A stretch of 64,000 nt of DNA, taken from positions 357,788-421,787 of the forward strand of contig NZ_JAJUXG010000011.1 in the NCBI RefSeq assembly GCF_021390535.1, given 5' to 3'. The stretch comes from Dyadobacter sp. CY312. Lineage in GTDB: Bacteria > Bacteroidota > Bacteroidia > Cytophagales > Spirosomataceae. Both the position numbers and the translations under genes were made by a program. The notes below the pieces were generated by a model. It searched no databases. It had not been told where the DNA came from and saw only the letters and a program-made list of their open reading frames with translations. Positions 10,201 to 17,011 of the stretch are shown one piece after another. Positions within the stretch are counted from its first letter, which is position 1. Each line of letters opens with the position of its first letter.

Positions 10201-10537
10201 TTGATGCATCTGTATCCAAAACCACATTTAAAGTGCTGCGTTTATCAACTAATTTTTCCTGTGCTTTAAAGCCAATAAATGAAAATACAAGCGTTGAACC
10301 AGGATTAACATCGTTAATAGAGTACATACCATCCGCATCGGTGACTGTTCCCCGTTGTGTGCCCTTCAATAATACATTAACCCCGGGCAATATTTCTCCG
10401 TTACTTCCGCCTGTAACCTGCCCCGAAACAGTTACTCCCTGAGAGTAACCTGAAAAACTATAGAGAAAACATAGCGCAAGCGCCACGGCCCTCCATAGTC
10501 TCATACCACGGGCACAAAAATGTAAAGTGTTAATCAT
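7226..10537 (-). CDS. SusC/RagA-family TonB-dependent outer-membrane transporter
   Basis: The 1103-residue protein has a signal peptide (cleavage near residue 33, YSQ), a carboxypeptidase-regulatory-like domain (about 35-110), the SusC signature VVVVGYGAQKKENLSGAV (117-134), a plug domain (about 125-240, with ITTKSG) and a long beta-barrel ending in GLEIQF with a terminal Phe. It imports large nutrients using TonB energy. It is the first gene of the operon SusC-SusD-phosphodiesterase. Start at 10537 or at Met12 (10504) are both possible; the latter gives a more compact signal peptide. A promoter element and a TetR-like operator lie about 125-150 bases upstream. Confidence 0.97.
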   Translation of the reverse strand: MINTLHFCARGMRLWRAVALALCFLYSFSGYSQGVTVSGQVTGGSNGEILPGVNVLLKGTQRGTVTDADGMYSINDVNPGSTLVFSFIGFKAQEKLVDKRSTLNVVLDTDASNLQEVVVVGYGAQKKENLSGAVDVVDSKVLEARPIQNVAQGLQGAVPNLNIDFASGEPGKAPNINIRGFTSINGGNPLILVDNVPVDAAELNFIAPSDIKSISVLKDASSAAIYGARAAFGVILITTKSGVRDGLTIDYSNNFSWGKPTVLPNKITDPYIYMRMLETSTDNTPWDNINYTDSQYAWARDRSDNPNGTDAVRLDPRDNSLYEYMGNRDWTKYFMDNFTVSQRHNLSLAGKSGKTTYYLSGAYDSQNGALKIAEDKFNRYTTRGKVNFKPFKWLSVGNNTSIALTQRTNPYQLSIGQLYDLFPTSWDKNPDGTWANTDVGRVGARLTEGGRSDQKNNMFQTTFNTELSFFEEALRFNAEYTARRENVNYAGNESKIRIGYGPTDIREEGNNVAYRRADNITYSVFNAYSTFNKQFGKQNVTAVVGYNQEESRSEWFRAQRFGVISASLPSIGLATGLMEVGEEVKEWAIRGAFYRLNYIYNDKYIVEFNGRYDGSSKFPKNKRFGFFPSASAAWKVDGEDFWKPIAPVINSFKIRGSFGLLGNQFVNEYGYIATLGRPDENNYIAALDRQASNYLIGGNVPQQVTAPSLVSPNYTWEKVTSRNIGVDLGFFQQKISASFDWYSRDTKGMLTLGRDLPDVLGAKEPSENAADLRTNGWEVSLGYNDDFNVGGSPLSFNAKVNLSDNRSHITSFDNPTNAITQFYKGMRLGEMWGLKSDGLFQNQQEIDALDQSQIIPWGSLSIVPGWPKYQDLDGNGKIEKGTTVDNPKDLSVIGNVLPRLRFGVNLGAEWKGFDVRAFVQGVGKMDYYPLNYLYWGFYQQPYAGGYTHLLDYYRGAADSDAQRAKHSQAYIDAGLADANTDANFPVLQSWLADRNLGERVDESQGLAIPQTRYLLSGAYLRLKNLTIGYTFPSSMLEKIKISRLRIYASGENMGEFSKVKKYFDPEAITDNVDKVNPNRSTRSGWGYAYPFQRRYSFGLEIQF

Positions 10538-10657
10538 GATGAAAAAGTGTTTTAGGAAATGTTTAAAATGGAATGCTAAGGCTAACTTTTCAATGCAAAA
10601 CTCACTATTGACAATTAAAGGAAGGTTAAGCCAATGTTAACGAATAGTGAAATTATT

Positions 10658-10681
10658 TTGATTGAACGTTCATTCAATCAA
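10658..10681 (-). promoter_or_regulatory. TetR-type operator candidate on the SusC promoter
   Basis: Nine-base arms TTGATTGAA and TTCAATCAA flank a 6-base centre; inside it the perfect 10-base palindrome TGAACGTTCA (10663-10672) is the kind of site many TetR proteins bind. It covers the expected transcription start, just downstream of the -7 element. The likely binder is the TetR protein at 3377-3988; this pairing is inferred. Confidence 0.6.
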
Positions 10682-10686
10682 AAGTA
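10679..10686 (-). promoter_or_regulatory. Bacteroidota -7 promoter element for the SusCD operon
   Basis: Reads TACTTTTG on the minus strand, an exact TAnnTTTG match, giving a leader of roughly 130 bases before SusC. It touches the palindrome at 10658-10681. Confidence 0.55.
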
Positions 10687-10741
10687 TAAACTTTCCGGTA
10701 AAAAATAATCCTGAACCAATACATCCATTAAATATTTTCAA

Positions 10742-10772
10742 TAAAAAAACCGGAGCATATCTTGCTCCGGTT
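10742..10772 (-). terminator. rho-independent terminator for the gene at 10815-11477
   Basis: On the minus strand, AACCGGAGCA and TGCTCCGGTT form a 10-bp stem followed by a run of T. It separates the upstream minus-strand gene from the SusCD promoter. Confidence 0.8.
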
Positions 10773-10814
10773 GGTATACCATTCCCAATTACTATGGCTA
10801 ATCCATCAGCTCAC

Positions 10815-11477
10815 CTAATTCCCTCCCCGTCCTGCCTTATACGAATCGTATTCTTCCAGAAGTTTTACAAGATCGTTATCTCCGTCGAATTCCAGATTTT
10901 CTTCTTTAATTACCCACTGCATTTTGTTTTTTTCGTCAGACAGTAATTTCAAAAAGCTGTTTTTATCTTTCAAACTTACGGCGGTTAGCTTGTCGCCTTT
11001 GACTATGTAAAGTTTAGCGTCCGGCTCCATGTTTACTGTCGGATTGGCTTTTTCTTCTTTGATCTGGCTTTGATAACGTTTCAACAATTTCGTTTCTCCG
11101 TCATACATAACCCGGTAAAAGTTTTTTTCCGAGAGGCCTTTACCTGCCGGAAATCCACTCCTGAACGTGTACAGGTCAATACCGGATGGAATTGTAAACT
11201 CCTTAACACCGTCGGCAATGCGAAAAAGTGCTGAATCTTTACTGTATTCTATTTCATCATTTACGATATCATACCTAAGTTGAACACCATCGTAAAACTT
11301 ATCGTCCTGCATACGGATAGAGCCGGAATACGAATTTGGCAAAAGATATATGGATTTGGCGCCATCAGATGACGTTTCCTGATATGGTTTCCCGTTGAGT
11401 GACGCCAAATCCTGTCCGTATGATATGGTGGACATACACAGCACTGCAACCGCCAATATTTTTTGTAAATTATTCAT
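10815..11477 (-). CDS. secreted hypothetical protein
   Basis: The 220-residue product has a signal peptide ending near TISYGQ (residues 17-22) and no domain I recognise. The mature part is rich in Lys, Asp and Tyr, with a strand-like first half (repeated YLLPNSYSGSIRMQDDKFYDG type stretches) and a helical C-terminus ending in EEYDSYKAGRGGN. It stands alone: the neighbour upstream is divergent (nuoN) and a good terminator lies downstream. A periplasmic or surface location is likely from the signal peptide. Confidence 0.75.
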   Translation of the reverse strand: MNNLQKILAVAVLCMSTISYGQDLASLNGKPYQETSSDGAKSIYLLPNSYSGSIRMQDDKFYDGVQLRYDIVNDEIEYSKDSALFRIADGVKEFTIPSGIDLYTFRSGFPAGKGLSEKNFYRVMYDGETKLLKRYQSQIKEEKANPTVNMEPDAKLYIVKGDKLTAVSLKDKNSFLKLLSDEKNKMQWVIKEENLEFDGDNDLVKLLEEYDSYKAGRGGN

Positions 11478-11591
11478 AATAAGCTTGTTTAGATTATCAA
11501 TATGATGAGTATTATGGAAAGAACCTGATTACATGGAAAATAACTTACCTGTAAATCCATTTCACCTCCTAGATTCCCTACCATCTTTATG

Positions 11592-11599
11592 TACTTTTG
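11592..11599 (+). promoter_or_regulatory. Bacteroidota -7 promoter element upstream of nuoN
   Basis: TACTTTTG is an exact TAnnTTTG match 24 bases before the proposed TTG start of nuoN. If used, the leader is only about 15-20 bases, which argues against any start further upstream. Confidence 0.5.
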
Positions 11600-11622
11600 C
11601 TTAAAAAATTGTACCTGCTCAA

Positions 11623-13086
11623 TTGGAAATAAACGAACAGCTCCTTCATATACGACAAAGCCTGTCCGGAATTGGTCCTGAAATTTTTCTTGGCTTCTTC
11701 TTTTGCTTCTTTCTCTTCTCTGAATTACTGTTGATGAGGTGGGTCGCTAAGGACAAAATATCCGGCTGGCTTCACCGGATTGCACTGACTGGCAGTGTAA
11801 TTACGCTGGTACTTGTGCTCAACCAATGGAACGACGAACCATCCTACCGCTTCCATCCGTTGTTGTTTCTGGATCACCAGGCTGTATTCTTTAAAGTTAT
11901 GATTATTGTCGCGTGGATATTTACACTGATCCATGTCAGGATTTTACGTTACGATTTTCCTCCTGAATTTAACGCATTGCTTATTGCAACGGTTGCCGGG
12001 CTTAGCCTGCTCACGATGGCAACGCATTTGCTTACAATATACCTCACACTCGAACTCATTTCCATCAGCTCCTACATACTGGTAGCGCTTTCTCCATATA
12101 AAAAAGCCGCGGAAGGAGGATTAAAATATTTGCTTTTCGGTGCGGCCAGCTCGGCTGTAATGCTTTACGGAATTTCACTGATTTACGGCCTTACCGGCAC
12201 TTTAGACATCACGAGCCAGGCTCTCACGGTCGGACTCATGAATAATTCTTCATTGGTAGTAACCGCTACCATTGTCATGACGCTTGGCGGATTACTTTTC
12301 AAACTTTCATTGGTACCGTTTCATGTTTGGACTCCGGATGTATACGAAGCCGCTCCTACTCCACTTGTTTCCTTCCTTTCTGTTGCTCCCAAAGCGGCGG
12401 TTATACTCGTATTGATGCGACTGGCTGGCACTTTCCCGGCAGAATATTTCCCCATTCTCGGAGGAATCGCTCTGATCAGTATCACAGTGGGGAATGTGGC
12501 TGCTTTGTGGCAAACCAACGCGCGAAGACTACTCGCTTATTCTTCTATTGCCCAGGCTGGCTATCTTTTGGTAGGCATTGCAGCTTATAGTCGTTTTGGA
12601 TTTGAAGCGGCGGTATTTTATTCCGCGGCCTATCTGATTGTCAACATGGCTGCCTTTTTTATGATAGACCTACTTGTTCCTCAGTCCAATACCCTGCTGA
12701 CTGACTTTGAAGGTTTGGGTAAAAAGGCAGTATGGATTTCCGGAGCACTTACAATTGTGATGGTGGCACTGGCAGGCCTGCCTCCAACGATTGGATTTAC
12801 ATCAAAATTCCTGATTTTCTCCTCATTATGGGATAGTTATCAACAGCAACATGCTCCATGGATGTTATGGCTACTGGTTGGTGGAATTCTAAATGCAGCA
12901 ATTGCACTGGCCTATTACTTACGCCTTCCCTATTTGCTTTTTTTCAAGGATTTAAAAACGCTTAAAAACGAAAAAACACTGCCCAATATGGTATCGAGCA
13001 ATGTTTTCACCGGTATTTTAGCTGCTGTTATAATGGCGCTATTCTTCAAACCAGAATGGCTGATGAACTGGATAGCTTCTTTTTAA
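11623..13086 (+). CDS. nuoN: NADH-quinone oxidoreductase subunit N (complex I antiporter-like subunit)
   Basis: The 487-residue protein has about 14 hydrophobic helices and the proton-pumping module seen in NuoN/NuoM/NuoL (segments LTIYLTLELISISSYILVAL and PFHVWTPDVYEAAPTPLVSFLSVAPKAA). The conserved Glu in LELISIS and Lys in APKAA are present, and the C-terminal part GLPPTIGFTSKFLIF fits NuoN. It belongs to the inner-membrane arm of complex I. The only in-frame start near the N-terminus is TTG at 11623; an in-frame stop lies at 11602-11604 and the next Met is about 38 residues in. No other nuo gene is in the window: the upstream gene is divergent and the downstream one convergent, so this copy is isolated. 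Confidence 0.92.
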   Translation: MEINEQLLHIRQSLSGIGPEIFLGFFFCFFLFSELLLMRWVAKDKISGWLHRIALTGSVITLVLVLNQWNDEPSYRFHPLLFLDHQAVFFKVMIIVAWIFTLIHVRILRYDFPPEFNALLIATVAGLSLLTMATHLLTIYLTLELISISSYILVALSPYKKAAEGGLKYLLFGAASSAVMLYGISLIYGLTGTLDITSQALTVGLMNNSSLVVTATIVMTLGGLLFKLSLVPFHVWTPDVYEAAPTPLVSFLSVAPKAAVILVLMRLAGTFPAEYFPILGGIALISITVGNVAALWQTNARRLLAYSSIAQAGYLLVGIAAYSRFGFEAAVFYSAAYLIVNMAAFFMIDLLVPQSNTLLTDFEGLGKKAVWISGALTIVMVALAGLPPTIGFTSKFLIFSSLWDSYQQQHAPWMLWLLVGGILNAAIALAYYLRLPYLLFFKDLKTLKNEKTLPNMVSSNVFTGILAAVIMALFFKPEWLMNWIASF

Positions 13087-13102
13087 CCGAAAGCAGATTC
13101 TT

Positions 13103-13963
13103 TTACTTGCTAATCGGTCTTACACTATATCCCTCTTTACGTAATAAGGAGATCACTCCCTTTTCACCTCCGAGATGAGCAGCTCCAACTGCAAACAAAG
13201 TTGGCTTGTCGGCTATGAGTTTTTGGATGCGGCTAATCCATTTCTTGTTCCGGTCAAACAACATAATATCCTGATTGCTCTCCATACCAAATTCACTTTT
13301 TAGTGTCATTTGGTATAGTTCATGGATATTTTCAGTTTTATAAAGTGATATCAACTCTTTGAATTCCTTACGCGCTTGTGGCAGACTGTCTATCAAAGTA
13401 AGCAACATTTTGACCTGATCCTTGTAAGGAATGGTATCAAAAATGGCCATTTGTTCTTCCAGTGTTTCTAATCCTATCACCTCAGATTTCTGCTTTCCGG
13501 CCAGCTCTACCAATGACATTTCATAAGACTGAGGCTGACAAGCCAGAACTGAATTGAACAACGGTCCCATCAAAACAAACGGTTTGGCTTTTTCAAACAT
13601 GGCTATTCCCACACCAACCGAGTCTTTGTAAAACCTGGCAAGCTTTGCATACTCCGATTCTGAAATGAGTTTACTCAGTGTATTGCCCTCTTTCATATTC
13701 ATTGTCTTCATCATCGTCGCCATCATGGCCGGATCATCCATATCGATTTCCAAAGCAACCTGTTCGGTTTTGGTAACAGCAGATTTCAGCGAGTCACTAA
13801 GCGAAAAATCCGCAGGACAGATCAGGTGAATCGTTCCAAACAGGTATGACGGCTTTGATTGACCTGGTGCTTTTATTTCCCAAAGCAATGAATTTTCAGT
13901 AGGCACCTGAGCAGTCGCCAGGCATGAAAACAGAACCAGACTTAGCAGCAATATTTTTTTCAT
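13103..13963 (-). CDS. TraB/GumN-family secreted protein
   Basis: The 286-residue protein begins with a signal peptide (cleavage near ATAQ, residue 19). It carries the family hallmarks: N-terminal GTIH (43-46, in YLFGTIHLICPADF), an internal EIDMDD segment, and C-terminal GAAHLGGEKG with His263 followed by LLRKEGYSV. TraB/GumN proteins resemble the Tiki metalloproteases; the conserved His and Glu residues are thought to bind metal, but a bacterial substrate is not established. It is convergent with nuoN (16-base gap). A structured spacer separates it from the M28 peptidase gene upstream. Confidence 0.9.
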   Translation of the reverse strand: MKKILLLSLVLFSCLATAQVPTENSLLWEIKAPGQSKPSYLFGTIHLICPADFSLSDSLKSAVTKTEQVALEIDMDDPAMMATMMKTMNMKEGNTLSKLISESEYAKLARFYKDSVGVGIAMFEKAKPFVLMGPLFNSVLACQPQSYEMSLVELAGKQKSEVIGLETLEEQMAIFDTIPYKDQVKMLLTLIDSLPQARKEFKELISLYKTENIHELYQMTLKSEFGMESNQDIMLFDRNKKWISRIQKLIADKPTLFAVGAAHLGGEKGVISLLRKEGYSVRPISK

Positions 13964-13989
13964 GATCTTATATTAAAACGCCCTCCCCC

Positions 13990-14106
13990 GGTCTGCATGG
14001 CAACGCCAGGCTGAACGGTGAGGCCAGATTAAATTGCAACACGGGGCTGAATGGAAACCTGATCTTCATTCATTTTTCCGTTCAGCCCCGCTTTACGATG
14101 CAGACC
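13990..14106 (-). repeat. nested inverted repeat between the M28 peptidase and TraB genes
   Basis: An outer pair GGTCTGCAT (13990-13998) / ATGCAGACC (14098-14106) encloses an inner pair of 16-base arms (14042-14057 and 14075-14090, one mismatch, containing GGGGCTGAA / TTCAGCCCC). A third partial copy AGGCTGAACGG lies at about 14009-14019. It could end the peptidase transcript or be a repeat element. Confidence 0.6.
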
Positions 14107-14111
14107 AGTGT

Positions 14112-15704
14112 CTACTCCTTATTACTATCTACAACAATTCTTTTATCCCGGTTCACCAGTTCCCAGGCAGTATGGAATACCAGCTTCACGATACCTGATT
14201 GTTTGTCAAACAATATTTTCTCAATATCATCACCCGGACGGTGGTAATCTTCATGTACTCCCGTAAAATAGAAAATGACAGGAATTCCCTTTTTTGCAAA
14301 ATTGTAATGGTCCGAACGATAGTAAAACTTATTAGGATCTTTTGAATCGTTGAAAGTATAATCCAATTTATAGTTGACATACTTTTTATTCGCTTCTTCG
14401 CTGATGGTATGAAGTTCAGATGAAAGTTTGTCTGCTCCAATAACATACACATATTTGTGATCATCCTTGTGTGCATCGTCCACCCGCCCGATCATATCAA
14501 TATTCAGGTTGGCAATCGTATTTTCAAGCGGCAATAAAGGATTTTCAGAATAATACTCAGAACCAAACAATCCCTTTTCCTCACCTGTTACATTCAGGAA
14601 AAGAATGCTTCTTCTTGGTCCTTTGCCATCTGCCTTTGCTTTACTGAAAGCTTCGGCCAGTTCAAGTAGAGAAACAGTCCCTGATCCATCGTCGTCAGCA
14701 CCATTGTTAATCTCTCCGTTTGGCGAAATTCCAATGTGATCCAGATGTGCGCTGATTACCAGCACTTCATCTTTTTTATCACTTCCCTCCAAAAACGCCG
14801 CAACGTTTTCTGTTTCTACGATCTCACTGAGTCTTTCAGCTTTGAAGCTTACATTTCCCGTGATTGTTTTAGAAATCGGTGCTGAATTTTTCTCAATATC
14901 AGCCTTCTCTTTCAATAGTTTTTGTACACTTATATTCAAAATCTGTGCGGCTATATCAGGCGATACTCCGAATGATGCTACTTTATTAGGCGATTCCTCA
15001 ACAGGTTTTAATGTCGGCGAACTGAACCTTCTAGCCATCACAGCACGCTGGCGAATTTCTTTGTTCAGATCATCACCAGTTTTTTCAGTGATAATAAATA
15101 CAAATTTAGCGCCCTTTTCCAGTGCCAGCTTAGCTTTGTTTTGCCATGATTGTGGACCGCTCCATTTAGACTTTTCATCACTTCCACTCAGCAGATACTT
15201 ACCATTTTTAGTTTTAGGCTCGCCTTCAAAAATAATAACCGACTTATCCTTCACATCCAGATTTGCATAGTCGTTATACGAAGCGTCCTGGATACCAAAA
15301 CCGGCAAAAACAACGGCACTGCTCTCTTCCTGAGGAACGTTGAGTATTCCATTCAGGTAGAAATCTTTATCCAAAGCGTACTTTTTGCCAGCCGCTTTTA
15401 CATAAACATCTCCCCAGGTTCTTTTATACAGGTTGTATTTTTGGAGAAAGGATTTTGATCCGTCAGCTGATGTGGCAATGGGCTGCAACCCATATTCTTT
15501 AAAATACTTTACTACATACTCCGCAGCTTTCTTCTGACCCGGCGACCCTGTATCACGACCTTCCAGACTGTCGGAGGCGATAATAACCAAATGTTTCTTT
15601 AAATCAGCAGGAGTAATGCTTTCGGCATATTTGGAGGCATCGTCCTGCGCATAAGCTAATGTTGTGACAGACAGAAACATGCCCGCCAGTAAGTTTTTAT
15701 TCAT
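14112..15704 (-). CDS. secreted M28-family zinc aminopeptidase
   Basis: The 530-residue protein has a signal peptide (cleavage near LAYAQ, residue 20), a PA-like insert (about 130-270) and an M28 catalytic domain. The two-zinc ligands are visible: His320 and Asp322 (SAHLDHIG), Asp338 (NGADDDGSG), catalytic Glu375 and metal Glu376 (TGEEKG), Asp403 (NIDMIG) and a C-terminal His in GVHEDYHRPGDD. Such enzymes remove N-terminal residues from peptides in the periplasm or outside the cell. The gene is monocistronic in appearance. Homologues in Bacteroidota are close in length, so it seems intact. Confidence 0.94.
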   Translation of the reverse strand: MNKNLLAGMFLSVTTLAYAQDDASKYAESITPADLKKHLVIIASDSLEGRDTGSPGQKKAAEYVVKYFKEYGLQPIATSADGSKSFLQKYNLYKRTWGDVYVKAAGKKYALDKDFYLNGILNVPQEESSAVVFAGFGIQDASYNDYANLDVKDKSVIIFEGEPKTKNGKYLLSGSDEKSKWSGPQSWQNKAKLALEKGAKFVFIITEKTGDDLNKEIRQRAVMARRFSSPTLKPVEESPNKVASFGVSPDIAAQILNISVQKLLKEKADIEKNSAPISKTITGNVSFKAERLSEIVETENVAAFLEGSDKKDEVLVISAHLDHIGISPNGEINNGADDDGSGTVSLLELAEAFSKAKADGKGPRRSILFLNVTGEEKGLFGSEYYSENPLLPLENTIANLNIDMIGRVDDAHKDDHKYVYVIGADKLSSELHTISEEANKKYVNYKLDYTFNDSKDPNKFYYRSDHYNFAKKGIPVIFYFTGVHEDYHRPGDDIEKILFDKQSGIVKLVFHTAWELVNRDKRIVVDSNKE

Positions 15705-15923
15705 GGTTAACTATAAAATGGACTACAATTTTTACAAAGAAACGGAATGATGAAGACAAATTCGGAAATACGATCACAGTTTCAGGTGAAAATTTAACCA
15801 GTTTTATTTAGCGACAGGAGTACTTTTAGTTATTAATGATTAATTTTAAATGTTAAACGCCCAAACATAAAAACGATTTTACGGGCGCTGTAAGCAATGC
15901 TAATCAATGAATTAATTCGCTGA

Positions 15924-16310
15924 ATGATGGAGAGTTATATTAAAGAAACGAATTTTAAGCGGGATGATGTAATTAAGGAAATCATATCCTTTGTGAGCCT
16001 CAACCACAGCTGGGATGGCTATGAGGCTGTACCGCTTGAAGTCGAAAGTGCTGCAAATGCGATTATGTTGACTAACCAGTTATCGGATAATGTATTATTG
16101 GATAAACTAACAAATTTGTATCCCAATCCTCACGGTACAATTTCCTTTGAATGGGAGAACGAATCGAATGAGATTCTATCACTGGAAGTAGGTAACACTT
16201 CCTTTTCCTACTATGTCCAATTTAACTCCGCAGAAACGCAACAATTTGATAATATATCAATTATGCCAACTGAAATCAGCAAACTTGCATCATCTATAAG
16301 TTTGATTTAA
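15924..16310 (+). CDS. hypothetical protein with SWDGY motif; first gene of a coupled pair
   Basis: A 128-residue soluble protein without signal peptide. The motif NHSWDGYEAVPLEVESAANA (about residues 28-47) is followed by a strand-rich half (TISFEWENESNEILSLEVGNTSFSYYVQF). Similar W-D-G-x-x-A-x-P segments occur in scattered bacterial hypothetical proteins, but I know of no assigned function. The stop overlaps the next start (TAATG at 16308-16312), so the two are translationally coupled. The start could be Met1 or Met2 (15924 or 15927). A near-consensus promoter element TACTTTTA lies at 15821-15828. Confidence 0.75.
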   Translation: MMESYIKETNFKRDDVIKEIISFVSLNHSWDGYEAVPLEVESAANAIMLTNQLSDNVLLDKLTNLYPNPHGTISFEWENESNEILSLEVGNTSFSYYVQFNSAETQQFDNISIMPTEISKLASSISLI

Positions 16311-16777
16311 TGTCACAAATTCCACACACTATCGCCGATCATGAAACAATTGTAAGAATTATTTTTTCTCCTATTAATGTTAAATTTTTAAAAGACGGAT
16401 CAAGGCAGATTCTTCCAAACGCATTTCGCTCACCAGCTGATATTGATGAGGTCTCTGTAATTCGGCTGGCTTATAGCACTGCTGATTTTTGTAAAAATCT
16501 TGGAAAGTCAAATGAAAAACCATCAGAGAAAAGGAGATACTTTGGTTTGGCATCAATAACGGCAGAGCAAGTAAGAAGTATACAAGCCGATATAGTCAGC
16601 ACTCCAAAAAGACAAAATCCTGCGCATGCCGATATCAAGATAGGTTTCATTCCAAAAAAAGGCGAACCGCTTCCGACTGAGTATAGAATAAAAATTGACG
16701 AATTAGCAAAAAGAGCTACTTTCTACCAGGATCCAAACCCCGAGTCGAAAGTGTGGGAAGGGCAAATTATCCGCTAA
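16310..16777 (+). CDS. hypothetical protein; second gene of the SWDGY pair
   Basis: A 155-residue soluble protein, no signal peptide or membrane segment. Recognisable features are an N-terminal ILPNAFRSP segment (about 34-42), a middle VSVIRLAYSTADF strand-helix and a C-terminal half with PAHADIKIGFIPKKG (about 105-119). The start codon overlaps the stop of the preceding gene by one base, so the products are probably made in balance and may act together. No family with known function was recognised; a toxin-antitoxin or defence role has not been shown and the sequence alone does not indicate one. Confidence 0.75.
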   Translation: MSQIPHTIADHETIVRIIFSPINVKFLKDGSRQILPNAFRSPADIDEVSVIRLAYSTADFCKNLGKSNEKPSEKRRYFGLASITAEQVRSIQADIVSTPKRQNPAHADIKIGFIPKKGEPLPTEYRIKIDELAKRATFYQDPNPESKVWEGQIIR

Positions 16778-16901
16778 ACCAGAAATTGCAACCATCCAAT
16801 AACTTTTTTCACTTTTTGCACTTCTCTTATCCCAAACATCTTTTTTACGTTCGTAACAATAAATTAATTGTAAAATACTGTTATTCAGCGAAAAAACTCA
16901 T

Positions 16902-16909
16902 TACCTTTG
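16902..16909 (+). promoter_or_regulatory. Bacteroidota -7 promoter element upstream of typA
   Basis: TACCTTTG, an exact TAnnTTTG match, 103 bases before the typA ATG, in an otherwise AT-rich spacer. It implies a leader of roughly 95 bases. Confidence 0.55.
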
Positions 16910-17011
16910 CACCCTGTTTGACTAAATTTCACTTAGAACAAAGCCAGGCACTTAGTCAACAGAACACAAACACTGCGGTTTGAAAGCCGTAAACAATTGA
17001 TCTATAAAACA

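Noticed and set aside
16753..16983. 76-residue frame before typA
   Set aside because: It overlaps the end of the previous gene and covers the typA promoter; no protein-like features.
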